From Amycolatopsis sp. CA-126428 (lineage in GTDB: Bacteria > Actinomycetota > Actinomycetes > Mycobacteriales > Pseudonocardiaceae), in NCBI RefSeq assembly GCF_002904335.1, contig NZ_PPHF01000038.1, positions 62,001 to 126,000 on the forward strand: a stretch of 64,000 bases of DNA, in the 5' to 3' direction. Under the pieces are notes generated by a model. That model was given only the letters and a program-made list of their open reading frames with translations, searched no databases and was not told the origin of the DNA. The translations under genes were made by a program, and so were the position numbers. Positions 33,824-41,799 of this stretch are shown piece after piece. Position 1 is the first letter of the stretch, and each line of letters begins with the position of its first letter.

Positions 33824-35452
33824 CTAGGACTTCCGCCTCGGGACGGGCGGATCCACCGGCCAAGGCGGCCCGGACGGCTCGCGCGGCCACGGCGGATCCG
33901 GCGGCCAGGGTGGTCCCGGCAGCGCGGCCGGGTTGCGCGCGCCGGCCCACCAGCCGGCCACGGCGACCACCGGCAGGCAAGCCGCGGCGAGGATCAGGCC
34001 GAGTCCGGCCGCCGGGGCGTGCTCCTGCGGATGGCCGAGCGTCCAGCCCAGCGCGGGCGCGACGTACGCCAGTCCGGTCAGGACGGCGGCCCCGACGACG
34101 GCCGTCATGCGCGGCCGGTGCAGGCGCGGCTGAGCCAGTGCGAGCGCGGCACCGGTGCCGACCAGGCAGAGAGAAGCCACCAGCCAAGGCCCGGTCGACA
34201 TGCCGGAGCCCTCGGTGAAGAACGCCACCGCGCCGAGGGCCGGGAGGCCCAGCACGATGAGCAGGACGAGGGGAACGACAGCGGTGAGCCCGCGGCCGAG
34301 CCGGGTGCGGACCCGGGCGGCCGCCAGCGTCGTCCCGATCAGCAGCGCGAGCACGGCGAGCAAGCCGGCGTAGTTGACGTCGTCCCCGATCACCCGGCCG
34401 AACGCGGTGAGCGGCGCCGGCCGGATGGCCAGCCCGGTTTCGGGGACCACGACCGGGATCCGGCGCCAGGCACCGTCGGCGCCGCGGACCACCAGCCCTT
34501 CCACCCCGTTGGCCACGAACACCTCGTGCCCGCCCGGGACGGCGCGGACGACGACTTCCACACTGGACAGTTTGGGCAGGTTGACCACCCCGGCCGGAAA
34601 GGGGTGCTGGCGCGCGATGAACTGCCACCGGGCGGCGGGCGTCTCCCAGGCGGTGTGCCAGGTCCGGCCGGCATCGGCCGACTCGTCGACGCCGGGCGGG
34701 CGGCCACCGCTCGGCAGCAACCCCGCGTTGTCGAGATCAGCGGTACCGCGCACCCGGTAGCAGTGTGCGGCCACGTCGGGCACGCAGGCTTGGGTCTGCA
34801 GCTGCCGCGCCGGCGTCGGCCCCGTCGTCGACCAGTTCGCCGGTGGCACCTGCGACACGAACCGCCAGCCGTCGACGCCCGAGGCGGAGCTGTAGATCCC
34901 CCCGGCCGCCTCGATCACCACCTCCGTGCCCTCGCTCCGCACGGATTCGACCGCCGGGGTGTTGTCTTGGGCCGCCGACGTCGCGGTGATCGCCAGCACC
35001 GTGAACGGCACCGCGACGATCACCCGCACCCGGAACACCAGGTCCGCCGGCAGAGGCGGGGCCGCGGTCACCCGGCGCCAGACCCACCAGGAAAGACCCA
35101 GTGCGGACAGCGCGACCAGGTCGGTCGGATCGGCCAGGACCACCGAAGGACCGTTGACCACCGACCACGCCGCCGAAGCGACGCCGGCGCCCGCGGTGGT
35201 CAGCTTGACCACCGCGAACGCGGCTCCGGTCACCGCCACCGCGGCCGCGGCGGCGAGCCGGCGGGCGAGGAACAGGCCGAGCAGCAGCCCGAGCACCGGC
35301 GGGGCCGCGACCAGCCCGGCCACGTCACTGAGCTTCCCGGTGACCAGGCCCGGCCACGCCGGTTTGAGCACGTGGTCGTTGAGCAGCAGTACCGCCGTGG
35401 CGCCGACGGTCAGCGGATGCGCCGCCCAGCGCAGAAAGACCCCGGTTCGCAT
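33824..35452 (-). CDS. large multi-pass membrane protein with extracytoplasmic Asp-box segment and PPWP tail
   Basis: 542 residues, not recognised. Four N-terminal hydrophobic segments (~1-155) lead to an extracytoplasmic region (~160-345) holding one Asp-box-like SADAGRTWHTAWE and several cysteines. Further membrane segments (~350-510) follow. The tail is Pro/Trp-rich: PGPPWPPDPPWPREP. The single Asp box suggests a small beta-sheet sensor or propeller fragment. The ATG at 35452 is the first sensible start before the N-terminal helix. Neighbours give no functional hint. Confidence 0.7.
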   Translation of the reverse strand: MRTGVFLRWAAHPLTVGATAVLLLNDHVLKPAWPGLVTGKLSDVAGLVAAPPVLGLLLGLFLARRLAAAAAVAVTGAAFAVVKLTTAGAGVASAAWSVVNGPSVVLADPTDLVALSALGLSWWVWRRVTAAPPLPADLVFRVRVIVAVPFTVLAITATSAAQDNTPAVESVRSEGTEVVIEAAGGIYSSASGVDGWRFVSQVPPANWSTTGPTPARQLQTQACVPDVAAHCYRVRGTADLDNAGLLPSGGRPPGVDESADAGRTWHTAWETPAARWQFIARQHPFPAGVVNLPKLSSVEVVVRAVPGGHEVFVANGVEGLVVRGADGAWRRIPVVVPETGLAIRPAPLTAFGRVIGDDVNYAGLLAVLALLIGTTLAAARVRTRLGRGLTAVVPLVLLIVLGLPALGAVAFFTEGSGMSTGPWLVASLCLVGTGAALALAQPRLHRPRMTAVVGAAVLTGLAYVAPALGWTLGHPQEHAPAAGLGLILAAACLPVVAVAGWWAGARNPAALPGPPWPPDPPWPREPSGPPWPVDPPVPRRKS

Positions 35453-35536
35453 CTGGTACAGCCTCCGGCGCCGCGATCACGACCGCGACACGGCTCGGCC
35501 CCGGATCGGGTCCGGGCGCGGTGCGTCCGGTTCCGG

Positions 35537-36760
35537 CTACCCCAGTTGATCCCGGCGGCGCGTCAGGTACGCGATCTCGGCGGTGTTGCCCGCCAGCTCG
35601 ATGGCTTTGCCGTACGCCGCGCGGGCTTCGGCGCTGCGGGACAGCCGCCTGAGCAGGTCGGCGCGGGTCACGTGGTAGGCGTGGTAGCCGGCCAGCTGCT
35701 CCTCGAGCCGGTCTACGGCCGCCAGTGCCACCTCCGGGCCGTCGAGCTCGGCGACCGCGATCGCCCGGTTGAGCGTGACGACCGGCGACGCGTCCACCCG
35801 GACCAGCTGGTCGTAGAGGGCGACGACCTGCGACCAGTCCGTGTCGCGGATGTCGCGGGCGGACGTGTGCACGGCGTTGATCGCCGCGAGGATCTGGTAG
35901 CGGCCCGGCGCCACCCCGGCGGCGAGGCGCTCGCGCACCAGCGCGTGTCCCTCGGCGATCAGCGCCGCGTCCCAGGTGCCGCGGTCCTGCTCGTCGAGCG
36001 AGACCAGCTCGCCCGCCGAAACCCGGGCCGGGCGGCGGGCCTCGGTGAGCAGCATCAGCGCCAGCAGGCCGGTCACCTCGCCGTCGTCCGGGAGGAGGGC
36101 GTGGATCAGGCGGGTGAGCCGGATCGCCTCGGCGGTCAGCTCGTGCCGGATCGGGTCGGTACCGGGGCCGGTGGCCAGGTAGCCCTCGTTGAAGACGAGG
36201 AACAGGACCGTGAGCACCCCGGACACGCGGGCCGGGAGGTCCTCGGCGGCCGGCACGCGGTACGGGATGCGAGCGGCCTTGATCTTGGCCTTCGCGCGGG
36301 TGATCCGCTGCTCCAAAGTGGACTCCCGCACCAGGAAGGCGCGGGCGATCTCCGGCACGGTCAGGCCGCCGACCAGGCGCAGCGTCAGCGCCACGCGGGC
36401 TTGGGTCGCCAGCGCGGGGTGACAGCAGGTGAAGATCAGCCGCAGCCGGTCGTCGTCGATGGCGCCGGACGGCTCGGGCGGGGCGTCGTCGTACACCATC
36501 CGGGCCTCCTGGTGCTTGTCGTCGCGCTTGTTTTCGCGCCGGATCCGGTCGATGGCCTTGCGGTTCGCGGTGGTGGTCAGCCAGGCACCGGGGTTCGGGG
36601 GCACGCCGTCGGCCGGCCACCGCTCGACGGCGGTCGCGAACGCTTCGGCGGCGGCCTCCTCGGCGAGGTCGAGGTCGCCGAAACGCCTGGTCAGCGCGGC
36701 CACCACCCGGGCCCACTCCGCGCGGTGCACCCGGGTCACCGCCTGCTCGACGTCGCTCAC
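35537..36760 (-). CDS. ECF42-type sigma factor with C-terminal TPR extension
   Basis: 407 residues. Region 2 (AEEAAAEAFATAVERWP... PGAWLTTTANRKAIDRIRRE) and region 4 (VALTLRLVGGLTVPEIARAFLVRESTLEQRITRAKAKI) occupy ~1-175. They are followed by the long C-terminal extension typical of ECF42 (VLFLVFNEGY, LNRAIAVAELDGPEVAL, TPR-like). In the literature ECF42 factors have no anti-sigma; the extension controls activity and the target is the linked DGPF gene. GTG 36760 overlaps the DGPF stop (GTGA). Function is probably stress-related. Confidence 0.9.
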   Translation of the reverse strand: MSDVEQAVTRVHRAEWARVVAALTRRFGDLDLAEEAAAEAFATAVERWPADGVPPNPGAWLTTTANRKAIDRIRRENKRDDKHQEARMVYDDAPPEPSGAIDDDRLRLIFTCCHPALATQARVALTLRLVGGLTVPEIARAFLVRESTLEQRITRAKAKIKAARIPYRVPAAEDLPARVSGVLTVLFLVFNEGYLATGPGTDPIRHELTAEAIRLTRLIHALLPDDGEVTGLLALMLLTEARRPARVSAGELVSLDEQDRGTWDAALIAEGHALVRERLAAGVAPGRYQILAAINAVHTSARDIRDTDWSQVVALYDQLVRVDASPVVTLNRAIAVAELDGPEVALAAVDRLEEQLAGYHAYHVTRADLLRRLSRSAEARAAYGKAIELAGNTAEIAYLTRRRDQLG

Positions 36761-37080
36761 CGGAACGGTCGCACCTCGATCTTCCGATCGCAGGCCTTCG
36801 ACGCCTCGGCGGCGAGCTTGAGCGCCACGTCGAGGTCGGGGACGTCCCACACCCAGAAGCCGGCGAGGTACTCCTTCGACTCGAGGAACGGCCCGTCGCT
36901 GATCACCGCCTGCTCGCCCCGGTGGTCGACGACCGTGGCCGCGTCGGTGTCCGCGAGCCCGCCCGCGAAGACCCAGTAGCCCTCGGCGATCAGCCGGTCG
37001 TTGAACTCGCTGATGGCGGGCTGCCGGTCCGTGCTGCCGGGATTGCTCTTGTCGTCGATCACGGAAACCAGGTACTGCAT
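36757..37080 (-). CDS. DGPF/YCII-related protein
   Basis: 107 residues beginning MQYLVSVIDDKSNPG. The motif GEQAVISDGPFLESKEYLAGFWVWD contains the DGPF signature; the fold is a YCII-like ferredoxin fold with a buried polar pocket. DGPF proteins are the conserved partners and targets of ECF42 sigma factors; their reaction is unknown. GAGAGGAC precedes ATG 37080; the longer frame to 37158 lacks a ribosome site. Confidence 0.9.
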   Translation of the reverse strand: MQYLVSVIDDKSNPGSTDRQPAISEFNDRLIAEGYWVFAGGLADTDAATVVDHRGEQAVISDGPFLESKEYLAGFWVWDVPDLDVALKLAAEASKACDRKIEVRPFR

Positions 37081-37129
37081 CAGGAAGTCCTCTCTCGGTG
37101 GCCACCCCTCGCGGGTGACTTCACCCCTG

Positions 37130-37157
37130 CTACGAACGCCGCTGGCCCGATCCGACA
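37130..37157 (-). promoter_or_regulatory. possible ECF42-dependent promoter of the DGPF-sigma operon
   Basis: On this strand TGTCGG (37152-37157) and CGTAG (37130-37134) are separated by 17 bases, 50 bases before the DGPF start. ECF42 promoters are described with a TGTCGA-like -35. Autoregulation is inferred. Confidence 0.4.
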
Positions 37158-37193
37158 ACCTCGCCCGGATTTTTCCGAAGGGTACGGTGCCTT

Positions 37194-37940
37194 GTGGAAC
37201 ACGACGCGCGACAGCGGCATGCCTCGTCCTTCGGCGCGGCGGCGGCCGACTACGCCGAGCACCGCCCGGACTACTCGCCGGCCGCGGTGCGGTGGGCCCT
37301 GGCGGGGGCGCCCGGTCCCCGGGTGCTGGACCTCGGGGCCGGTACCGGCAAGCTGACCGGCACGCTGGTCGCCCTCGGCGCCGACGTCATCGCGGTCGAG
37401 CCGGATCCGGCGATGCTGGCCGAGCTGCGGCGCGCCCGGCCGGCCGTCCGCGCCCTGGCGGGTGGCGCCGAGGCGATCCCGCTGCCGGACGCCTCCGTCG
37501 ACGCCGTGCTGGCCGGGAACGCGCTGCACTGGTTCGACATGGCCGTCGCCGGGCCCGAGCTGGCCAGGGTGCTCGCCCCCGGCGGCGTGTTGGCCGGTTT
37601 GTGGAACGTCCTGGACGACCGGGTCGGCTGGGTGGCCGGGCTGGAGCGGGTCAGTGGCCCCGCGGTGATCGGCCCCCGTGACACGTTCAGCAGCTGGCGC
37701 GCCGCCACGGCCGGCCTGGCCGGGCGATTCGGCGCACCGGAGCAGGCCGAGTTCCCGCACGGGCAGCGGCGCACCGCCGGCTCCCTCGTCGCGACCCTCG
37801 CGACGCGCGCCGGCGTCCTGGTCATGCCGGCGCGAGAGCGCGAGGCCACTCTGGACCGGATCCGCGCCCACCTCGCGGACCGGCGCGGCGAGTTCGTCCT
37901 CCCGCTGCTGACCGGCGTCCTGCGCGTCCGGAGGCCGTAA
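37194..37940 (+). CDS. class I SAM-dependent methyltransferase
   Basis: 248 residues. SAM motif I VLDLGAGTGKLT (~44-55), motif II acid in VIAVEPDPAML, and the later DAVLAGNALHWFD are those of UbiE/Tam-like small-molecule methyltransferases. The substrate is unknown. TACGGT (37183-37188) lies 5 bases before the GTG start with no ribosome site, consistent with a leaderless mRNA. It is divergent from the DGPF-ECF42 operon. Confidence 0.88.
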   Translation: MEHDARQRHASSFGAAAADYAEHRPDYSPAAVRWALAGAPGPRVLDLGAGTGKLTGTLVALGADVIAVEPDPAMLAELRRARPAVRALAGGAEAIPLPDASVDAVLAGNALHWFDMAVAGPELARVLAPGGVLAGLWNVLDDRVGWVAGLERVSGPAVIGPRDTFSSWRAATAGLAGRFGAPEQAEFPHGQRRTAGSLVATLATRAGVLVMPAREREATLDRIRAHLADRRGEFVLPLLTGVLRVRRP

Positions 37941-37995
37941 CCGCCACGACGGCCTAGGCTGAAGTCCGGCCAGGACACCGACGCGGAGGATCGCC

Positions 37996-38457
37996 ATGCC
38001 CCACACCGTGGACTTCGAGACCGTATCGACGGCCGGCCTGGAGTCGTCGCCGGTCGCGGACGCGCTCGCCGGGCTGCGGGCCAACGAGGCGCGGTACTTC
38101 AAGAACAAGTACGACCACGTCTTCACGGTCGAGCCCGCCGGCGACGTCCAGCCCACCGTCGACTGGGTGCACCGCATCCTCGAGGAAGAGCGCGGCATCG
38201 TCATCGCTGCGCGCCCGCTCGAGGCGACCGCGTTCCAGGTCGAGAACATCCGGTGGACGTACGTGTTCTACGAGAACGGCCTGTCGATCAACGTGCTGTA
38301 CACCGTGGACGACGGCGGGAAGCGGGCCGTCGGGTTCAAGCTCTCGGACGGGATGGAGATCCCCGAAGAGCTGTCGTCGTTCAAGTTCGCCCGCCAGAAG
38401 TCGAAGCTGGCCGGCACCATCCGCGGCTCCTACTTCGTTATCAAGAACGAATACTGA
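37996..38457 (+). CDS. conserved-looking hypothetical protein, lysine/aromatic-rich
   Basis: 153 residues, not recognised. It lacks signal peptide and membrane helices. The sequence is richer in Lys, Asn, Tyr and Phe than its neighbours (FKNKYDHVFTVEP, FARQKSKLAGTIRGSYFVIK), consistent with a well-folded cytosolic protein. CGGAGGATCGCC gives a good ribosome site before ATG 37996. A strong palindrome separates it from the convergent infA-like gene. Confidence 0.75.
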   Translation: MPHTVDFETVSTAGLESSPVADALAGLRANEARYFKNKYDHVFTVEPAGDVQPTVDWVHRILEEERGIVIAARPLEATAFQVENIRWTYVFYENGLSINVLYTVDDGGKRAVGFKLSDGMEIPEELSSFKFARQKSKLAGTIRGSYFVIKNEY

Positions 38458-38504
38458 CTCCGCGGCGCGGCCAGGAAGCCACCGTCAAGAAACCCCTCCG
38501 GGAA

Positions 38505-38536
38505 GCCGTCGCCGGGTCCGGGGACCCGGCGACGGC
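38505..38536. terminator. bidirectional 15-bp hairpin terminator
   Basis: GCCGTCGCCGGGTCC (38505-38519) pairs exactly with GGACCCGGCGACGGC (38522-38536), loop GG. It sits between the convergent ends at 38457 and 38546. Confidence 0.75.
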
Positions 38537-38545
38537 GACCCCGTA

Positions 38546-38767
38546 CTACGTCCGGTAGCGGAACAGGATCCGTCCCCGGTTCAGGTCGTACGGGCTCAGC
38601 TCCACCAGGACCCGGTCGAACGGCAGGATCTTGATGAAGTTCTTCCGGATCTTCCCGCTGATGTGTGCGAGGACCTTGTGCCCGTTCTCCAGCTCGACCC
38701 GGAACGTCGCGTTCCGCAGGCACTCGACGACCGTGCCCTCGACTTCGATGCCCGCTGTGTTCGCCAT
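38546..38767 (-). CDS. infA: translation initiation factor IF-1, divergent paralogue
   Basis: 73 residues, exact IF-1 length, single S1/OB fold. [35 protein letters not shown] and [15 protein letters not shown] are diagnostic. IF-1 binds the ribosomal A site during initiation. The gene is not in the usual adk-map-infA-rpmJ-rpsM context and starts MANTAG instead of the usual MAKKDG-like N-terminus, so it is probably a second IF-1. Its ATG shares one base with the stop of the upstream GNAT gene, indicating translational coupling. Whether another infA exists cannot be seen from this window. Confidence 0.93.
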   Translation of the reverse strand: MANTAGIEVEGTVVECLRNATFRVELENGHKVLAHISGKIRKNFIKILPFDRVLVELSPYDLNRGRILFRYRT

Positions 38768-39465
38768 CAGCGCAGCACCAGCTCGACGTTGCCGCCCACC
38801 CGGCGGGCTCCGGCGCCCTCGACCAACGCGAGAGCCGCCGGGTTCGCTTCGTTCACTTCGGCCGTGGCCGCCTGAACTCCCTTGCGGTGCAACGCATCCA
38901 GCACGTGGGTCAGCAACGCGCGGCCGATTCCGGTCCGCTGCCGGTCCGCGCGGACCGCGAGCAGGCCGATCCGCGGCTGCCGCGGTACCGCCGCCAGCCT
39001 GAGCAGGCCCACGTAACCCTCCTCGGCCGCGGCCACCGTGTACTTCGTGAGGTCCAGGACGGCCGGGCGGGGAAGGATCTCGGCCGGCATCTCCGGCCAG
39101 CCCACCGTCGCCGAGACTTCGGCGCGGATCGCGTCGTCGAGCGAGCGCAGGGCCCGCTCGTCGGACGGCGGCCCGATCGTCACCCCCGCGACGTCGGGAA
39201 CCGTGCCCGGTGCCGTGGGGACGACGTACTCCCACTCACGGCGTCGCGGGGTGAAACCGGCCGATTCCCAGCAGGACCGGAGCTCGGTGTCGGCTTCGTC
39301 GACCACTGTGTACAGCGGCCTCGGCAGTTTCGGCAGCATGTCGGCCGCGAGCAGCGCGAAGTCCGCCTGGTTCCACGTGTCGATGCTGAGGAAGAGGCGT
39401 CCGTCCGGTCGCCGGAACGCTTCCCCGCGGCCGGCCACGTCCGGCCGTTGGTGCAGATAATCCAT
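38767..39465 (-). CDS. GNAT-family N-acetyltransferase
   Basis: 232 residues. The C-terminal half holds the acetyl-CoA loop [20 protein letters not shown] and the following [12 protein letters not shown] helix. The N-terminal ~90 residues resemble a degenerate GNAT half. The substrate is unknown; ribosomal proteins, aminoglycosides and small amines are all possible for such enzymes. It is co-transcribed with the IF-1 paralogue. Its ATG directly abuts a hairpin (39466-39509) that encloses the probable ribosome site, and a 17-codon leader ORF lies just upstream, so its translation is likely conditional. Confidence 0.85.
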   Translation of the reverse strand: MDYLHQRPDVAGRGEAFRRPDGRLFLSIDTWNQADFALLAADMLPKLPRPLYTVVDEADTELRSCWESAGFTPRRREWEYVVPTAPGTVPDVAGVTIGPPSDERALRSLDDAIRAEVSATVGWPEMPAEILPRPAVLDLTKYTVAAAEEGYVGLLRLAAVPRQPRIGLLAVRADRQRTGIGRALLTHVLDALHRKGVQAATAEVNEANPAALALVEGAGARRVGGNVELVLR

Positions 39466-39509
39466 GGTGTCGCCTTTCGGGAGACGGTCGAAGCGCTCCC
39501 GGCGACACC
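39466..39509 (-). promoter_or_regulatory. hairpin sequestering the GNAT ribosome-binding site
   Basis: On the coding strand GGTGTCGCC (39501-39509) pairs exactly with GGCGACACC (39466-39474), and an inner GGGAG/CTCCC stem extends it, leaving a GAAA bulge. The only Shine-Dalgarno-like bases (AAAGG) are in the bulge and adjoining arm, and the start codon follows immediately. A translational attenuator is the natural reading. Confidence 0.6.
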
Positions 39510-39513
39510 TGCG

Positions 39514-39567
39514 TCAGCCGCCCGCCCGTGACGACGAGGGGGAGCACCCATTGCGTACAACGTTCAC
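39514..39567 (-). CDS. 17-residue leader peptide upstream of GNAT-IF-1 operon
   Basis: GTG at 39567 is preceded by GAGGAGGTGAGA (39571-39582), the strongest ribosome site in the window. It encodes MNVVRNGCSPSSSRAGG and stops (TGA 39514-39516) five bases before the hairpin that covers the GNAT start. Four serines within five residues and one cysteine are notable. A TACGTT -10-like box is at 39605-39610 on this strand. Ribosome stalling here could open the hairpin; the inducing condition is unknown. Confidence 0.55.
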   Translation of the reverse strand: MNVVRNGCSPSSSRAGG

Positions 39568-39714
39568 GGGTCTCACCTCCTCGGGCCGGGTCACGGTCAA
39601 CGGCAACGTATCAGCCCCGCGAACGTCCCGCCCACTCCTTTTCCGCACGGGCCCGCCCAGACCGATCAGGATTCGAGAAGCGCCGGTCAGCGGCCCGGAC
39701 CTAGCGTTACCGGC

Positions 39715-40341
39715 ATGACGAACATCGAAACCATCACCCTCGAAGTCGCCGGCACCGCCGCCGCCGAGCGCTTCTACGCCGACGCCTTCGGGCTCACCAC
39801 CCAGCTGCGGTTCCGGGTCTCGGACGCGCCGAGCGACGGCTTCCGCGGGTACACCCTCTCCCTCACCGTGCCGCAGCCCGCCGACGTCGACTCCCTGATC
39901 GAGACCGCCCTGAAGGCCGGGGCCACGACCATCAAGCCCGCCGGCAAGTCCATGTGGGGCTACGGCGGCACCGTCCGGGCGCCGGACGGGGCGATCTGGA
40001 AGCTCGCGACCTCCGCCAAGAAGAACACCGGCCCGGCCACCCGCGAGATCGAATCCGTCGTGCTCCTGCTGGGCGCCGCCGATGTGGCCGCCAGCAAGAA
40101 GTTCTACCTCGACCACGGCCTGACCGTCGGGAAGAGCTTCGGCAAGATGTACGTCGAGTTCGACGCCGGCGAGAGCCCCGTCAAGCTGGCGCTGTACCGC
40201 CGCAAGGCGCTCGCGAAGGACGCCGGCGTCGCCCCCGAGGGCAGTGGTTCGCACCGGATCGCGGTCGGCGGCGCGCCCGCGGCGTTCACCGACCCGGACG
40301 GGTTCGCCTGGGAGACCACGGCTTCCGCGAGCCTCTCCTGA
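39715..40341 (+). CDS. VOC/glyoxalase-superfamily protein
   Basis: 208 residues forming two vicinal-oxygen-chelate modules (about 1-105 and 110-205), seen as repeated IETITLEVAGTAAAERFYADAFGL and IESVVLLLGAADVAASKKFYLDHGL. Metal ligands are poorly conserved, so enzyme activity is uncertain; binding or resistance functions are common in this group. TAGCGT (39702-39707) lies 7 bases before the ATG, so probably leaderless. Its stop is 7 bases from the convergent mocR stop. Confidence 0.85.
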   Translation: MTNIETITLEVAGTAAAERFYADAFGLTTQLRFRVSDAPSDGFRGYTLSLTVPQPADVDSLIETALKAGATTIKPAGKSMWGYGGTVRAPDGAIWKLATSAKKNTGPATREIESVVLLLGAADVAASKKFYLDHGLTVGKSFGKMYVEFDAGESPVKLALYRRKALAKDAGVAPEGSGSHRIAVGGAPAAFTDPDGFAWETTASASLS

Positions 40342-40348
40342 GCACCGG

Positions 40349-41752
40349 TCAGCCGCGCAACAGGTCGGCGACGGCGGCGATGCCGGGCGCGATCGCGTGG
40401 TCCGGGGTGTCGCCGAACCCCAGGATCAGCCGCGGCGGCCACGGCCCCGGCGTGGCGTGCAGGCCGGCCAGGCCGTAGAGCCCGACACCCCGCTCCCGGG
40501 CCTGGTCGATCACCCGCTCCTCGACGGCCCCGGGCGGCAGGTGCAGGACGGCGTGGAACCCGGCGGCGAGCCCGGTGACGCGGAGGCCGGGCGCGTGGAC
40601 GGCCAGCGCGTCGACGAGCGTCCGGCGCCGGGCGGCGTACTCGGCGCGGGCGCGGCGCAGGTGCCGGTCGTAGCGCCCGGACTCGATCAACAGCGCCAGC
40701 GCGAGCTGGTCGAGGCCGGGGCTCCCGCGGTCGGTGACGGCCTTGTCGTGGGCCAGCACGGGAATCAGCCGTTCGGGGGCGACCAGCCAGCCCAGGCGCA
40801 GGGCCGGGGCGAGCGACTTGCTGACCGTGCCGAGCGAAACGACGTGATCGGGGTCGAGGCCCTGCAGCGAGCCGACCGGGTCGCGGTCGTAGCGGAACTC
40901 CGCGTCGTAGTCGTCTTCGATGACCAGGCCGTCGCGCCGGCGCGCCCACGCGAGCAGCTCCTGACGGCGGTGCCCGGCGAGCACCACGCCGGTCGGCCAC
41001 TGGTGCGCCGGGGTCACCAGCACGGCCCGCGCCCCGCTGCGGTCGAGCGCCTCGACGTCCAGGCCGTCTTCGTCGACCGGGACGGGCACCACGGCCAGGC
41101 CGGCGGCGGCCGCCTGGCTCGTCGTCGACCGGACGGCGCCGGGGTCCTCGAAGGCCAGGGTGGCGCCATCGGCGGCGAGCGCCCGCAGCACCAGGCCGAG
41201 CGCCTGCGCCATCCCGGTGCAGACGACGACCTGCTCAGCCGGGGCCGCGACCGCCCGCACCCGGCGCAGGTACGCCGCGAGCACCTCCCGCAGCTGCCGC
41301 TCGCCGATCGGGTCGCCGTAGTCGAACGCGGTGTTCGGCGCGGTGCGGCAGACCTCGCGGACCGCCCACGCCCAGTCCTCGCGGGGCGCCAGGCGGAGGT
41401 CGGGCACGCCGTGGCGGAAGTCGGCGATCGCGGGCCGCGGCGGCGTCCGCGGGCTCGGCGGGGGCGGCGCGGCCCGGCGGGCGACCGCCGCCACCCGCGT
41501 GGCCGATCCGGGACGGCTGGTCAGGTAGCCCTCGGCCTGCAGCTGGGCGTAGCAGTCCTGAACCAGGCCGCGGGACAGGCCGAGGGCGCGGGCGAGTTCG
41601 CGGGACGACGGCAGCCGCTCCCCACTCGCCAGGCGGCCGCCGCAGATCGCGTCACGCAGCTGCCGCTCCAGCTGCGCGCGGAGCCCGTCGCCGCTCTCGC
41701 GGTCGATCGTGAACAGCAGCTCCGGACCCGAACCGGCCCACTCCACAGGCAT
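40349..41752 (-). CDS. MocR/PdxR-family regulator (GntR HTH fused to aminotransferase fold)
   Basis: 467 residues. The N-terminal GntR winged helix (~20-90, GERLPSSRELARALGLSRGLVQDCYAQL) is fused to a class I aminotransferase-like domain with PLP motifs (VIEDDYDAEFRYD; SLGTVSKSLAPALRLGW with the PLP lysine). MocR proteins regulate PLP, GABA or transporter genes. It is divergent from an MFS gene with only 47 bases between, so control of that transporter is likely. TAAGGT (41761-41766 on this strand) is 8 bases before the ATG. Confidence 0.93.
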   Translation of the reverse strand: MPVEWAGSGPELLFTIDRESGDGLRAQLERQLRDAICGGRLASGERLPSSRELARALGLSRGLVQDCYAQLQAEGYLTSRPGSATRVAAVARRAAPPPPSPRTPPRPAIADFRHGVPDLRLAPREDWAWAVREVCRTAPNTAFDYGDPIGERQLREVLAAYLRRVRAVAAPAEQVVVCTGMAQALGLVLRALAADGATLAFEDPGAVRSTTSQAAAAGLAVVPVPVDEDGLDVEALDRSGARAVLVTPAHQWPTGVVLAGHRRQELLAWARRRDGLVIEDDYDAEFRYDRDPVGSLQGLDPDHVVSLGTVSKSLAPALRLGWLVAPERLIPVLAHDKAVTDRGSPGLDQLALALLIESGRYDRHLRRARAEYAARRRTLVDALAVHAPGLRVTGLAAGFHAVLHLPPGAVEERVIDQARERGVGLYGLAGLHATPGPWPPRLILGFGDTPDHAIAPGIAAVADLLRG

Positions 41753-41760
41753 GGAACTGG

Positions 41761-41792
41761 ACCTTACCGGTGACCCGGTTCGCTTCTAGCGT
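41761..41792. promoter_or_regulatory. overlapping divergent promoters of mocR and MFS genes
   Basis: The -10 boxes TAAGGT (41761-41766, minus strand) and TAGCGT (41787-41792, plus strand) are only 20 bases apart, each 7-8 bases from its start codon. One bound MocR dimer could affect both. Confidence 0.45.
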
Positions 41793-41799
41793 TCTCGGC

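Noticed and set aside
33254..36979. Very long plus-strand open frame of over 1200 codons
   Set aside because: It runs antisense through the membrane-protein and ECF42 genes and has no family motifs; typical of high-GC shadow frames.
41753..41799. GAAC/GTTC imperfect palindrome as a MocR operator
   Set aside because: Only 7 of 10 positions match between halves; too weak to call.
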